From assembly GCF_020283565.1 (NCBI RefSeq), contig NC_060065.1, forward strand, positions 45,682,409 through 45,746,408: a stretch of 64,000 nucleotides of DNA, given 5' to 3'. The position numbers and the translations under genes were made by a program. The DNA is from Trifolium pratense (lineage: Eukaryota; Streptophyta; Magnoliopsida; Fabales; Fabaceae). Below the pieces are notes generated by a model that did no database searches, had not been told where the DNA came from, and saw only the letters and a program-made list of their open reading frames with translations. Position 1 is the first letter of the stretch. Each line of letters begins with the position of its first letter. Shown one piece after another: positions 29,401 to 38,565 of the stretch.

Positions 29401-31296
29401 TGAAGATTGTTTATAATCAATAAACTTATTATTTCTAAGAAAACTTAAAACATGTGCTCCCGGGTGTCCCAAACGATCATGCCATAAGACGGAAGAGATA
29501 GCTGCAAATGTTGATGGAGAGGTGGAAGGATGTCCGGTGGTTTTGGTGATAGGATATAGATCTCCGGTGCTATTACATCTCATTAGTGGCATCCCTGTCT
29601 GAATATCCTTCACAGAAAAACCAAAAGGGTCAAACTCAATAGATACATTATTATCAATGGTGAAACGACGCACAGAGATTAAGTTTTTAATGAGTTTTGG
29701 GGCATGCATGACATTGTTTAGAGTTAAAGGTGGGTGAGGTGGGGAAAGACAAGTTTGTCCGTAACCATGAATTGGAATTTCCTGTCCACTACCAACAACA
29801 ATATTTTTATTAGTGCTCATATTAAAATAAGATGAGAGAGTACCATGAGATGAGGTCATGTGTGAGGTTGCGCCAGTATCCATGTACCAATTGTCATCGG
29901 GAACATTGAGGGACATATTCTGCATCGCCGTATCAATGTCGGTAGGTGCATAATTTGGTGCTTGGGCACTGTATGCCTGTGGTGGGCGATTGCTGGGATT
30001 CCCGGGTTGACGAGTAGGAGGTGGACGAGCCCATGGTGAGGTGGGGTAGGGACAAGGAGGAGCAGCCCATGGATGTTGTCCCCAATACTCCCACGGTGGG
30101 TAAGAAGCCCATGGATATGGTTTCTGTTGTTGTTGCTGCCATGGATTTTGTTGTTGCTGCCACGGACGATGTTGTCCACCATGTTGCGATCCTCTGCCGT
30201 GGTTGTTGCCTCCACGACCTCGTCCTCTGTTGCCGCCATTCTTTCCTCGATTACTGTTGCGGTTTTGGTTGCGTTTCTGTCCAGTGTTGCTGTGATTTGC
30301 TGAGATGGAATTATTTCCATAACTGGATGCATCAGTGTTGGTGGTGAGGAGAGCTGTGCCTGCGGCGTTTGCGGCGATTGCTGCTTGTTTAGTTTTGCGG
30401 GTTTCTTCAAGTATTAACTTGGACCGTGCTTCGTAAAAGTGCGGCAAAGAATCATGCTGCTGAATGAGTGTAGCAACACCATCATAGTTCTCATTGAGAC
30501 CTGCAATCAATTGAAGAACGAGTCTGTGCTCTGAAACTGGTGAACCAACGCTGGCTAGTTGGTCGGCAAGCATTTTTACTTCTTGGCAATAAGCCGAGAT
30601 GTTGGGAAAATCGTTCATATTGACGTTAGCGAATTGGTTTTCCAGGTACACAGCCCGAGAATTCTTATTATCCTGAAAAATGTTTTCCAATCGCTCCCAA
30701 GCTTGCTGTGCAGTGGAATTCGGTTCCAAGATGGTGTGCAAAAGATCGGTAGAGATCGTACCGTAAATCCATTGAAGGACAATCGCATCCAAGCGTGACC
30801 AGAGTTTGGGATCACTCTCGGCAACCTCTTTTTCTTTTTCAGATGCTGTTTTGGATGTTTCGACAGCAGGTTCTGGTGGGATAATGTGATCGATGACTTC
30901 GTATGCGCGACAATGGATTTTGAATAGCTCTGCCCAGGAGGGATAGTGGCTCTTCTCCATCTCTAGAGTGATGGAGATGAAGTTTTTGACATTTGTGACA
31001 GCAAGAGCAGGGTGGAAGGGTTTATCAGATTTGTTGGCCATTGTTAAGAAAAAAAAGGATTGAACACAGCGGCTAGGTTTTGGACTAGACTCGTGATACC
31101 ATATAAGATAATGTTGCTTATATTGCTGCGTGTCTATTTCATTCATCTTGGCAAATTATATACATCAATACATGAGTCATACATGAGTCATGATTTGCTG
31201 TCACTAAGTTAATATACATGATTTACATGCTAATAATATGTGATTCTAATAATAACAACAATAATAATAATAAATATGTGATTATGTATTCTAACA
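26500..31296 (-). mobile_element. Full-length Ty1/copia retrotransposon
   Basis: LTRs are 26500-26694 (3') and 31102-31296 (5'), each 195 bp. They start TGTTAGAA and end in TTATA on the minus strand and look identical by eye. The target duplication AAGTG is at 26495-26499 and 31297-31301. The primer-binding site TGGTATCACGAGTC abuts the 5' LTR (from 31101 downward), complementary to initiator Met-tRNA. A polypurine tract (GCGGGGGCG) abuts the 3' LTR. The single gag-pol ORF is open. Intact ORF plus matching LTRs indicate a recent insertion and possibly an autonomous element. It lies between peroxidases C and D. Confidence 0.95.
26689..31041 (-). CDS. Copia gag-pol polyprotein
   Basis: The 1450-residue single-frame polyprotein starts at MANKSDKPF. 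An in-frame upstream Met in the 5' LTR and PBS was rejected because it precedes the primer-binding site. Approximate order: gag to about 330; protease WYMDTGATSH near 385; pre-integrase LWHDRLGH near 530; integrase with HSDLW (582), CDNGKEF (644) and the Glu of GKAERK (678); reverse transcriptase with YVDD near 1130; RNase H ending IADIFTKGL near 1422. The copia order (integrase before RT) is clear. No CCHC zinc knuckle is visible in gag; that place holds Gly/Arg/Asn- and Gln/Pro-rich sequence. The stop codon TAG lies inside the 3' LTR (TGTTAG). It supplies replication and integration functions to the element. Confidence 0.95.
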   Translation of the reverse strand: MANKSDKPFHPALAVTNVKNFISITLEMEKSHYPSWAELFKIHCRAYEVIDHIIPPEPAVETSKTASEKEKEVAESDPKLWSRLDAIVLQWIYGTISTDLLHTILEPNSTAQQAWERLENIFQDNKNSRAVYLENQFANVNMNDFPNISAYCQEVKMLADQLASVGSPVSEHRLVLQLIAGLNENYDGVATLIQQHDSLPHFYEARSKLILEETRKTKQAAIAANAAGTALLTTNTDASSYGNNSISANHSNTGQKRNQNRNSNRGKNGGNRGRGRGGNNHGRGSQHGGQHRPWQQQQNPWQQQQQKPYPWASYPPWEYWGQHPWAAPPCPYPTSPWARPPPTRQPGNPSNRPPQAYSAQAPNYAPTDIDTAMQNMSLNVPDDNWYMDTGATSHMTSSHGTLSSYFNMSTNKNIVVGSGQEIPIHGYGQTCLSPPHPPLTLNNVMHAPKLIKNLISVRRFTIDNNVSIEFDPFGFSVKDIQTGMPLMRCNSTGDLYPITKTTGHPSTSPSTFAAISSVLWHDRLGHPGAHVLSFLRNNKFIDYKQSSCRSICQSCIFGKHIKLPFSLSKSHTTKPFDIIHSDLWTSPNLSSAGHKYYLVLLDDYTNFLWTFPIGRKSQVYSIFLSFSTFIRTQFEQNIKSFQCDNGKEFDNESFKQFCQLNGMVFRFSCPHTSPQNGKAERKIRTINNLIRTLLAHSSMPPSLWHHALQTSTYLLNILPCKLLSNLSPTHFLYKQNPSYTHLRVFGCLCYPLFPSTTINKLQARSTPCVFLGYPPHHRGYKCYDLSSRKILISRHVIFDESQFPFAKLHTPSNHTYNFLDEGMHPLLHHHLQNQIHQQEPDPNITQPSHHTTSNTSPNLTSTPPTNLPTPQPTSDTNSPLRNLPTPIQQTVSSYIPQQKQTSSTQPRTIATRSMHGIIKPKRHFNLTSSVTPSPLPCNPRLALSDPNWKAAMADEFDALIKNKTWELVPRPPDVNVIRSMWIFRHKKKSDGSFERHKARLVGDGRSQQVGTDCDETFSPVVKPTTIRTVLTIALSKAWTIHQLDVKNAFLHGHLHETVYMHQPMGFRDPDHPNYVCLLKKSLYGLKQAPRAWYQRFADFVSNIGFSHSKSDHSLFIYQQGNDMAYILLYVDDIILTSSSEGLRQSIISILASEFAMKDLGPLSYFLGIAVTRHTGGLFLSQRKYAEEIIERAGMTYCKPTTTPVDTKAKLSVSCGSPFKDPTLYRSLAGALQYLTFTRPDISYAVQQVCLHMHDPKDGHMNALKRILRYIQGTLDYGLHLFKSSISGLVSYTDADWGGCPDTRRSTSGYCVFLGDNLISWSSKRQPTLSRSSAEAEYRGVANVVSESYWIRNLLLELHCPIQKATVVYCDNVSAIYLSGNPVQHQRTKHIEMDIHFVREKVARGQVRVLHVPSRYQIADIFTKGLPRILFDDFRDSLSVRKPPASTAGAC

Positions 31297-31590
31297 AAGT
31301 GATTAATGAACTATTTTTAAGAAGAATAAATTGTTCGTGAAAATATTTGAGTTCAATTCTTAAAATAATAACTTTTTTGTTAAAGTTTATTTACACTCGA
31401 ATTGAACGCTAATTTACCATAATCTCTTTTTCTAAAAATCGTAAGGTTAACAAAAAAAAAACTATTTGCACTAACGACAAGTGTCGTTTTTAATGAGATT
31501 ATATGGTTAACTACCATCTATAATATATGTGATTTAGTCAACAATTATATTTATTATATATTCTAGAAAAAGTATGACTTGATTGACAAA

Positions 31591-31736
31591 TTTTTTTTTT
31601 TTTTTTTTGGTCAGGTAGCCTAGTGGCTTGAAATTCCACCTTTAAAGATGGATAAGTGGAGTGTCCAGGGTTCGAACCCTGACTCCTGCATATAAAATGC
31701 TGATGTCCCAACCAATTGAGCTAAGCTCATGGGGAC
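31591..31736 (-). mobile_element. tRNA-derived SINE with perfect 13-bp target duplication
   Basis: Minus strand: ATGAGCTTAGCTCAATTGG (A box), then GGGTTCGAACCCTG (B box), ending in a poly(A) tail (plus-strand T run 31591-31608). Direct repeats CTTGATTGACAAA at 31578-31590 and 31737-31749 are identical. It is the best preserved of three copies of this family in the window. Confidence 0.85.
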
Positions 31737-32411
31737 CTTGATTGACAAATTTAGTGAATTATTATAGTATAAATAGTAATGTATCTTAATAATTGAATAA
31801 GGATCATATCCTAATCGTAATTAAGATCATGGCATGGCCACATGCTTTCTTCAAGGATCAAGTACCTTACCAATATATACTGAGTACGTAGAAAAGAGTA
31901 TATATTTCAATATTTGAGTAGATCATTGTACTGAGTACGTGGAAAAGAATATGTATTTAACTAGACCATTAATTGTTCTTGAAAATAGTATGCAGTAGCT
32001 TCATTTCATTTTTTTATATATGATTTTTTCTCCTCTTTTTTGGAGTGGATTTTTTTTATGGATTTGACGAGTGTCTTGCTCTATTTCGATTTATTGGGTA
32101 CCTCTTGTATTCGATTTATTTCTGTTTTGTATTTTGATTTTTTTCTACCCCCTATTAATTTTTATATAATATATTTACCATTAAAAAATAAATTATTAAT
32201 TCTACCATTAATATTGTGGTTAATTTTCCATTAAAAAAATATTGTTGTTAATTTTTTTATATGGTTAATCACAATTTTATAATTTTTTATATGATTTAAA
32301 TTAATCATTTATTCAACTAAATTAACCACAATTTTACCTACTATGAAGTAGCTAGCATGTTCCTCAAGTAGGGGGAAATTTTGGCATCATAAAATATTTT
32401 TTGTATTAAAT

Positions 32412-32714
32412 TGTTGAGATGGAGTTAGTTGAGTAGTTACTTGGAATTTTGATTGTTACAAATAGTTAGTTTTTATAGTTAGTTTTTAGTTTACTTGCAA
32501 AACAAGCAAACTATATAACTCTTATGCTGAGTTTTATAACTTCGGATTTTCATAACTAATGAATAACTTTTGGATCCATCTTTCATCTCTTTCATTTCTT
32601 TAGGTTTATTCATCTCTTGTTTCATCTCTTTCATTCCTCTCACGGCACATTCTTAGATACACTGAATTGAGCTCACTGTGCGCTCGTTGTTCCTAGGTTC
32701 ATTGTGTTCAAACA
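32412..32714 (+). mobile_element. Candidate solo LTR of a copia-type element
   Basis: Starts TGTTGAGATGGAGTTAGTTG and ends GTTCATTGTGTTCAAACA, with LTR-like internal features (CTATATAACTC; pyrimidine-rich CATCTCTTTCATTTC repeats). No PBS, PPT or coding sequence follows. A clean target duplication could not be fixed, so the call is tentative. Flanking 31750-32411 and 32715-33635 show no gene. 33120-33300 has short local repeats and probably belongs to an older transposon into which the Athila element inserted. Confidence 0.4.
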
Positions 32715-34515
32715 AATTGACAATTATGTAACCAAAATCGTGTACCAATTACTCCCTTAGTTTTTAATTATAATTTTTTTAATAAATTGAAAATTATTTT
32801 TGATTTTTGAAGGCTCATTTTAATTAGTTCTTCAAAAAAAAAATGAGAGACTCAATTTAGTCTAAAAGAAATTTTATTTTTTTAATCCCTCAAAAAAATA
32901 AACCGAAATAATTTAACCATTATGTGAATTCATATAAAAAATTTGATTTTTTATGCTGACAATCAAACCAAATAAAATGTTAGTAATGGCAAAGAGGATT
33001 AGGATTATTCATTTCCGCTGAAATTCATGATAAAGTCTCTCTAAGTTCTTAGAAGGAGCATTTTGAAAAGGGGCAGAGCAACGGCCCTGCCCGCCCAAAA
33101 ATTTTAATTTTTTTGTATATATGTATACTATTTTGAGGTGATTTTGACTACTTTTTAATTTGTGGGGGTTTCGAACTCCCTCTATTTGGAAGATCCTTAA
33201 TTCTTTTAGTGCTTTCTAGTTTGCGTGAGTTTTAAACCCCCTCTATTTGGAAGTTGATATTCTAATTTACAAGGTTATTGACCTCCTTTAAATTGTTATG
33301 CAAAAAGAAAAATCTCTATTATTAATAATTCATGTGTCCTTTTTAATTTACTTTTTGAAGCGTTGTCCCTTTCTAATGTTTTATTGTTTAATAATTTATA
33401 GATTTTTAAAATGTGTAATTTATTTAGTCAAAGTATTCAAGTATATTTTTTTTGAGAAAAAAGTACTCAAATTTTTAAAATAGAGTTTTAGTGTATAAAA
33501 ATTTATGTATGATCAATCTTTTTGTTAAAAAAATTAAATTTTTCTTGGAGAGATTCATATAATATTATAAACTTAAATACAAGAACTAATTAAAAAGTAT
33601 GAAGTTTACACATGAATTGACATAAATATATTTCGGAATATGATAGATATTTAGCAAGTGTACTAAATAGCCGTCAAGTAGTATAATAAAATCGTTCTCT
33701 CCGCAGGGATTGTTCTAAATCAACTGTAAATTGAAGACATACTCATGTAAATTGACATAAATTGTAAAAAGGGGGTTCTTGTTTGGTTTCAAGTTCAAAT
33801 TTTTAAACTTCGGAATTACTTTGGTATTTAGATTGATGTAAGAAAAGCGATTGGTCCTTTTTGGGTCATCTAATTACTATTTCTCTTGGTAATTTCATGT
33901 ATGATAACGAATTAGTCGAATTAGTTTCATGATTTGATTAAAACATAATTGATTATGCCCAATGTCTTGGTAACATAATCCTCTCTCATGATCATCAATC
34001 CCTAATGTCTTAGTAAGACCTATGATCATGTGAGGAAGAAAAACTTTAATCTTTTAATCTCAATTAACAATCCGAAATGTCTTAAGTGAAAGTTAATTGA
34101 TTAATCGTTCCTAGATCGATGATTTATTCCTATCGTCATAGTAAAACAAATCATTGCAATCATCATATAAGTCGCGAATTCATACAAAGCATTAAGCACA
34201 AAGAACAATCAATAGAAACTAACTTCGTAATTCATTAATCATATCATATGACAATCACATAATTCAAGATCAAAAGTAATTAGAATCACCTAAGGACCAA
34301 TCATGAGAATTTAGCTAGACATTGCAAATTCAGAAATTACATCAAATAAAATGAAAGAAAGCATGATTACAAGAAGAATCTTGATGTGTTTCCACACTGG
34401 AATCCTTGCTTGGTCGCTCTTGATCCTCCAAAATCGCTCCAATAGTTGTTCTTTTGCGTAAAAATTCGATAATGATCCAGATCTGATGTTTCCTTTTTAT
34501 AAAAATGATCAAAAG

Positions 34516-34680
34516 TAACGTTTTCCGCCTGAGGCACAGAATTTCCGCCTCAGGCGTAAAGAATTACGTTTCAGGCACAGCTTTTTCCGCCTGAAACGGC
34601 AAAACAGTGAGCAATCTTGGTTCTTCAGTGAAATTTCCGCCCCAGGCGTAAAGAATTCCGCCCCAGGCGTAAAAATGCTA
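34516..34680 (-). repeat. Clustered (T)TCCGCC...GGCG(T)AAA repeats inside the LTR
   Basis: The LTR holds six or so variants of TTCCGCCTGAGGCGTAAA / TTCCGCCCCAGGCGTAAAG, with CAAAACAGTGAGCA. The same array occurs in the other LTR (45214-45378), and a related one lies in the spacer at 38143-38410. They are GC-rich islands in AT-rich sequence and partly self-complementary (CCGCC...GGCG). Confidence 0.8.
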
Positions 34681-34819
34681 TAAAATCCAACAATTTTCAT
34701 TTGCTCTCTTCCTTCGCATGTAGCTTCAAATCAATGTCTTATTCTTCATGATTTAGGTCAAAAACCTCTAAAATCACTTGAAAATGGTCTTTATTTCCAT
34801 GTAATGACTAACGTCATCA

Positions 34820-36182
34820 CAACCCCAAACTTGAACTTTTCCTTGTCCTCAAGGAATATCTCAATCTCTAGGAAAACAAAACACTACCTCGATTCATCTG
34901 GCTAAACAAACTCAAACCCAATCAAGTTAGACGTAATTTGCATGATATTTCAATGATCAATTTCGTCATGATTCAAGTACACACAGTTTCAAATTTAGGC
35001 AAAACAAAGAGCATCAAACAAAGATTGACCATACTTAATTTCTTCACACCCTCACCGACTCTCCTGTTTAAGGGTAATATAATCACTCAATCAACACATC
35101 ATAACTAGACTACTATAAATTTGCAGACATTCTCAAAAATCAATCACCATGTCATGAGCACACACATTAGAGGACTTTTAAAGGTTATAACGTGGCCTGG
35201 TTAAAAGGTGGATGGTGGCTTTTCTGGTAAGTGAGTAAAAAAAACTTGAAATTAGATACCACTGAGTCGAATAGATACAACACCCCACCCTACTTTGTAA
35301 GAATTTATACTTAGAGAACAATTCACAAAATTCCTTTTTGTTTTCAAAAAGATCACCATGATTATTATTTTTTTTTCTTTTTTTTTTTTTTTTCGATACT
35401 TCTTTTCTTGGTGAACTTTTGAATTTTTCTTTCATAATTTGGAATTTTTCTTTCATAATTTTTTTAGTTCTCTAGTATAGTATATCCACCCCAAACTTAA
35501 GTTGTTGCTAGTTCCAAAAGCAACCCCAAACTTAGTGAAATGCATTGTGCAAAAACCACTAAAGGTATCTAATTTTCCAAGAAAATCATTTTTTTTTTTT
35601 ATATTATTTTGATAACTTGGGTCAGATACAAACAAAACATTTTTCTTTAAGCTCAAAAGGGGTTAAACAACGGATAAGCAATGATAAGGGTGGCTAGAAC
35701 AGGCTCAAGGTACCAAACAACTTGCCTCGTGTGTACATCACAACAATAAATCAATTAAAGAGAACATGCGCAAATTCTAGAGACATAGCTAAGTGTGGAA
35801 TTCTCATAATCATCAAAAGAAATCAGTGTTTGGGCTCAAAATCTCACAGTTTTTGGCTGAATTAAACTATGGTCAATATTTGTGAGAGTCCCTAAGCCTT
35901 GCCTAAATCATCACTATGATGCATCCGAAACAATCAAAAACATCACAAATTCATATCACACATTTGGTCAACAATTTTGAATCTAAGATGATAGCCAAAC
36001 AAATTTCAATAGTGTGAGGTTTTCAAAAAGACTAAGACATTCAAAGAAAACAAAACGACTAGCTCAAGTACTTATTATAGACCAACATCAAGCATGCAAC
36101 AAATTAAACAAAGGAATCATAATACACAGGCCAAAAAGAATCTATAGAGGAGAAGGACAGTAAAGGTGAATGGCACAAAACC
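34820..36182 (-). other. Athila 3' untranslated region with repeated polypurine-like motifs
   Basis: Non-coding region between the second ORF and the 3' LTR. Minus-strand AAGTTTGGGGT occurs next to the LTR (34822-34834) and again near 35486 and 35522. A long T run is at 35366-35392. No credible gene lies here. Confidence 0.6.
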
Positions 36183-37655
36183 TCAATCCTGCTCGGGCAT
36201 GTTATGATCATGATCAAAACGAGGCAGATTTCCAGGAAATTGCATTGATGAGGACCCTCCTTCATCTGGAAGGCCAGCTGCCCTCCTTTGGCGAATGTAG
36301 GTAACACGGTTCATTTCATGTGTAGCCGCCATGCTCCTAACTCTTTGATTGTGAGCTTCATCAAAATCATGCATCGTTGGATATCTCGGATAGAAATATG
36401 CCGGGACTTGCTCCCGGTAACGCATGGATGCTTGCCATAAGGCGGATGAAGTGTCATAGTGGTCCGCCATATCAATGCCCTGTTGAGTGCTCATGTCCAT
36501 TTTCCACACCATGTCAGCAAGAACATTCACATCAAATTGCGGAGCTGGAAAACCCTCCATTTCCGGGGCCTGTGGCACTTCATGGTGCATCACATTTTCA
36601 ACATTCTCCTCCCTTTCTTCACCTCCTCCCTCAACCGTGTAATCCATCACATCATCCACATCAGCAAATGGAATGAATGTCTTCCCGAAAGTTTTTCTTC
36701 TCACATCTCTCACAAAAGCCGTAGTGACTTTCCTAGGCTCTTCCATTTGATCATCATCAAAAGTAGCAACATTTTGATCCAGACACAGTTTAGTGATCAA
36801 ACAGAGATGTGTTAGACTATATGACCCGGGATCTTTCTGGATAATTGCAGACAAATCATCACTCAGAATTGTGCCCAAATCTATGTCTTCACCTAACAAA
36901 ATAGCTTGAAGTGCTAGCCCTACATCCATAGGAATCTCAGAATTGTTCCCACTTGGCTCCACGTTATTTATCCAAAATTCAGCCCAAATCCGTGGAATAT
37001 CCAACAAATGAGCGGTTTTAAACCGCTGGGGTGGGAGCTGTCTAGATGGTCTCACCCACATACTTCCGGGTGCAGTCAGCTGAGATTTTAAAGCCTCACG
37101 CTTATCTGATGCCATGGTTGCCCTATTCTCACGTCGATGATTCAGAACACAGAATTCAGGAACATTAAAATGAAATATCCTATTTATAGTTTCCGGGGAG
37201 TAGTCTACATCTACCCCGCGTACTTTAGCAATCCGTGGTGACGAATTTTTCACTCGCCATGCATTACTCAAAAATTCTAATGCTAAAGTACGATTTCCAG
37301 ACCGAAGACAGAAATTAAACTCATACCAATGCCTGTTGCGGAATTCTGCTTCAATTAAGGGAAATGCTAGTACTTCATCCGTGAGACGCCTTTCAGGTTT
37401 GAAGTCCTTACTTTTGAGAGTCTGGTACCGATTGTAGGCCGTTTGTCGAACAAAACGTGACCGAGGAATTTCAGTCACAACCGGTGGTGGAGGAGGTGGT
37501 GATTGCTCTCTAGGCGGTGATGGTGGAGGAGAAGGCGAAGGTGACGGTGTAGGAGTTCGGACTACTCTCCTTTTCTTCACCACTTTTGACCTTGATTTTG
37601 AAGACCCAACTTCAACTTCCTTGTCTTTTGAGGATTTTTTGAATATGTTCTTCAT
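36183..37655 (-). CDS. Athila second ORF (env-position protein, plant transposon domain)
   Basis: A 490-residue ORF in the same orientation as gag-pol, downstream of it, where Athila-type elements carry their third gene. The N-terminus is basic (KKSSKDK, VVKKRRVV), then a Pro/Ser-rich stretch at about residues 35-60. Residues about 65-320 resemble the putative plant transposon protein domain found in this position in many plant gypsy elements (LEFLSNAW, VDYSPETINRIFHF, LTHLCLITKLCL). I see no signal peptide or membrane helix, so calling it an envelope protein would rest only on position. Expression probably needs a spliced or subgenomic RNA because 910 bp separate it from gag-pol. Function unknown. 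Confidence 0.8.
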   Translation of the reverse strand: MKNIFKKSSKDKEVEVGSSKSRSKVVKKRRVVRTPTPSPSPSPPPSPPREQSPPPPPPVVTEIPRSRFVRQTAYNRYQTLKSKDFKPERRLTDEVLAFPLIEAEFRNRHWYEFNFCLRSGNRTLALEFLSNAWRVKNSSPRIAKVRGVDVDYSPETINRIFHFNVPEFCVLNHRRENRATMASDKREALKSQLTAPGSMWVRPSRQLPPQRFKTAHLLDIPRIWAEFWINNVEPSGNNSEIPMDVGLALQAILLGEDIDLGTILSDDLSAIIQKDPGSYSLTHLCLITKLCLDQNVATFDDDQMEEPRKVTTAFVRDVRRKTFGKTFIPFADVDDVMDYTVEGGGEEREENVENVMHHEVPQAPEMEGFPAPQFDVNVLADMVWKMDMSTQQGIDMADHYDTSSALWQASMRYREQVPAYFYPRYPTMHDFDEAHNQRVRSMAATHEMNRVTYIRQRRAAGLPDEGGSSSMQFPGNLPRFDHDHNMPEQD

Positions 37656-38565
37656 GGTGAGAAAGGTAAAGATTGAGAAGGGTAATGGTTTATGGTGGTT
37701 AATGATGAAAAAGATGAAGATTTATGGTGGTTTTGGATGAATTTTCGTGTAGGGTTTTGAAGGGTTTTTGATTTTGGGTTTTGGAAAAATTTGAAGAATT
37801 GGTTGTTGTTGATGATGGGTTTTGAAGAATAGAGTTGGATGGAAGAAATTTTCGTGGTTTTGGTGTTATGGGTGTGAGAGAGGTTGTTGTTTTAATGGGA
37901 TTTTGAAGGATTTGGGAGGTTTAGGTTCAAGAGGGGTTTGAGATTTGAGGATGAAATTGGTGAAAGAGAATGGGTGAATTTGTTGTGGTTGTTGTTTTAA
38001 TGAAGGATTGTGTTGGGTTTGAAGGTTTGGATGGTTGTTAATGGAGGATTTGTGTGAGAAAGAGGGTGAAGTTTTGTGAGAAGGGATAAGGTTTGTTGAA
38101 GAAGATGAAGTTTTTGAGAAGGAAAGAGGGTTTCACGTTTTTCTATGCCTAGAACGCGCAAATTCCGCCTAAAACGTAAGCTTTTCCGCCTGAAACGGCA
38201 AAACAGTGAGCACCATTTTTTTCAGTGTGATTTTCCGCCCCAAACGGCAGTTTTTCCGCCTAAAACGTAAAAACAGTGAGCAATGTTTTTTCTTCAAACT
38301 TTTCCGCCCCAAACGGCAATTCTTCCGCCCCAAACGGCAAAACAGAGAGCACATGAATTTTCTTCAAAATTTTTACGCCTTAGGCTCCATTTTTTCCGCC
38401 CCAAACGTAATTTCCTGGTTGTACACTTTTCACACTCCTCTTTTTTTCAATTTGACCTGCAAAACACAAAAAATCAAAAGAAAAACTATTACGGTTAAAT
38501 AAAACCTTGGGTTGCCTCCCAAGCAGCGCTACTTTTAGCGTCATTAGCTCGACGGTCTCGAAACC
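37656..38565 (-). other. Athila spacer between gag-pol and the second ORF
   Basis: The part next to the second ORF (37656-38140) is very rich in T and G on the plus strand (C/A on the RNA strand), like an unstructured leader. The part at 38143-38410 carries the CCGCC/AACGG repeat array also found in the LTRs. No ORF is supported. Confidence 0.6.

Noticed and set aside
29856..30410. 184-codon ORF overlapping copia gag in another frame
   Set aside because: It is an out-of-frame reading of the Gln/Gly-rich gag segment on the same strand. The gag-pol frame has the clear domains.
31042..31146. Upstream Met of the copia ORF inside the LTR
   Set aside because: This start would lie in the 5' LTR and include the primer-binding site. 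Translation from MANKSDKPF fits the family.
31609..31736. tRNA gene suggested by A and B boxes
   Set aside because: The body is flanked by a 13-bp target duplication and has a poly(A) tail; no acceptor stem closes. It is a tRNA-derived SINE. The same applies to 15717-15849 and 21088-21217.
36183..37655. Calling the Athila second ORF an envelope glycoprotein
   Set aside because: No signal peptide, membrane helix or other envelope feature is visible. Only its position matches the env-like gene of this element group.
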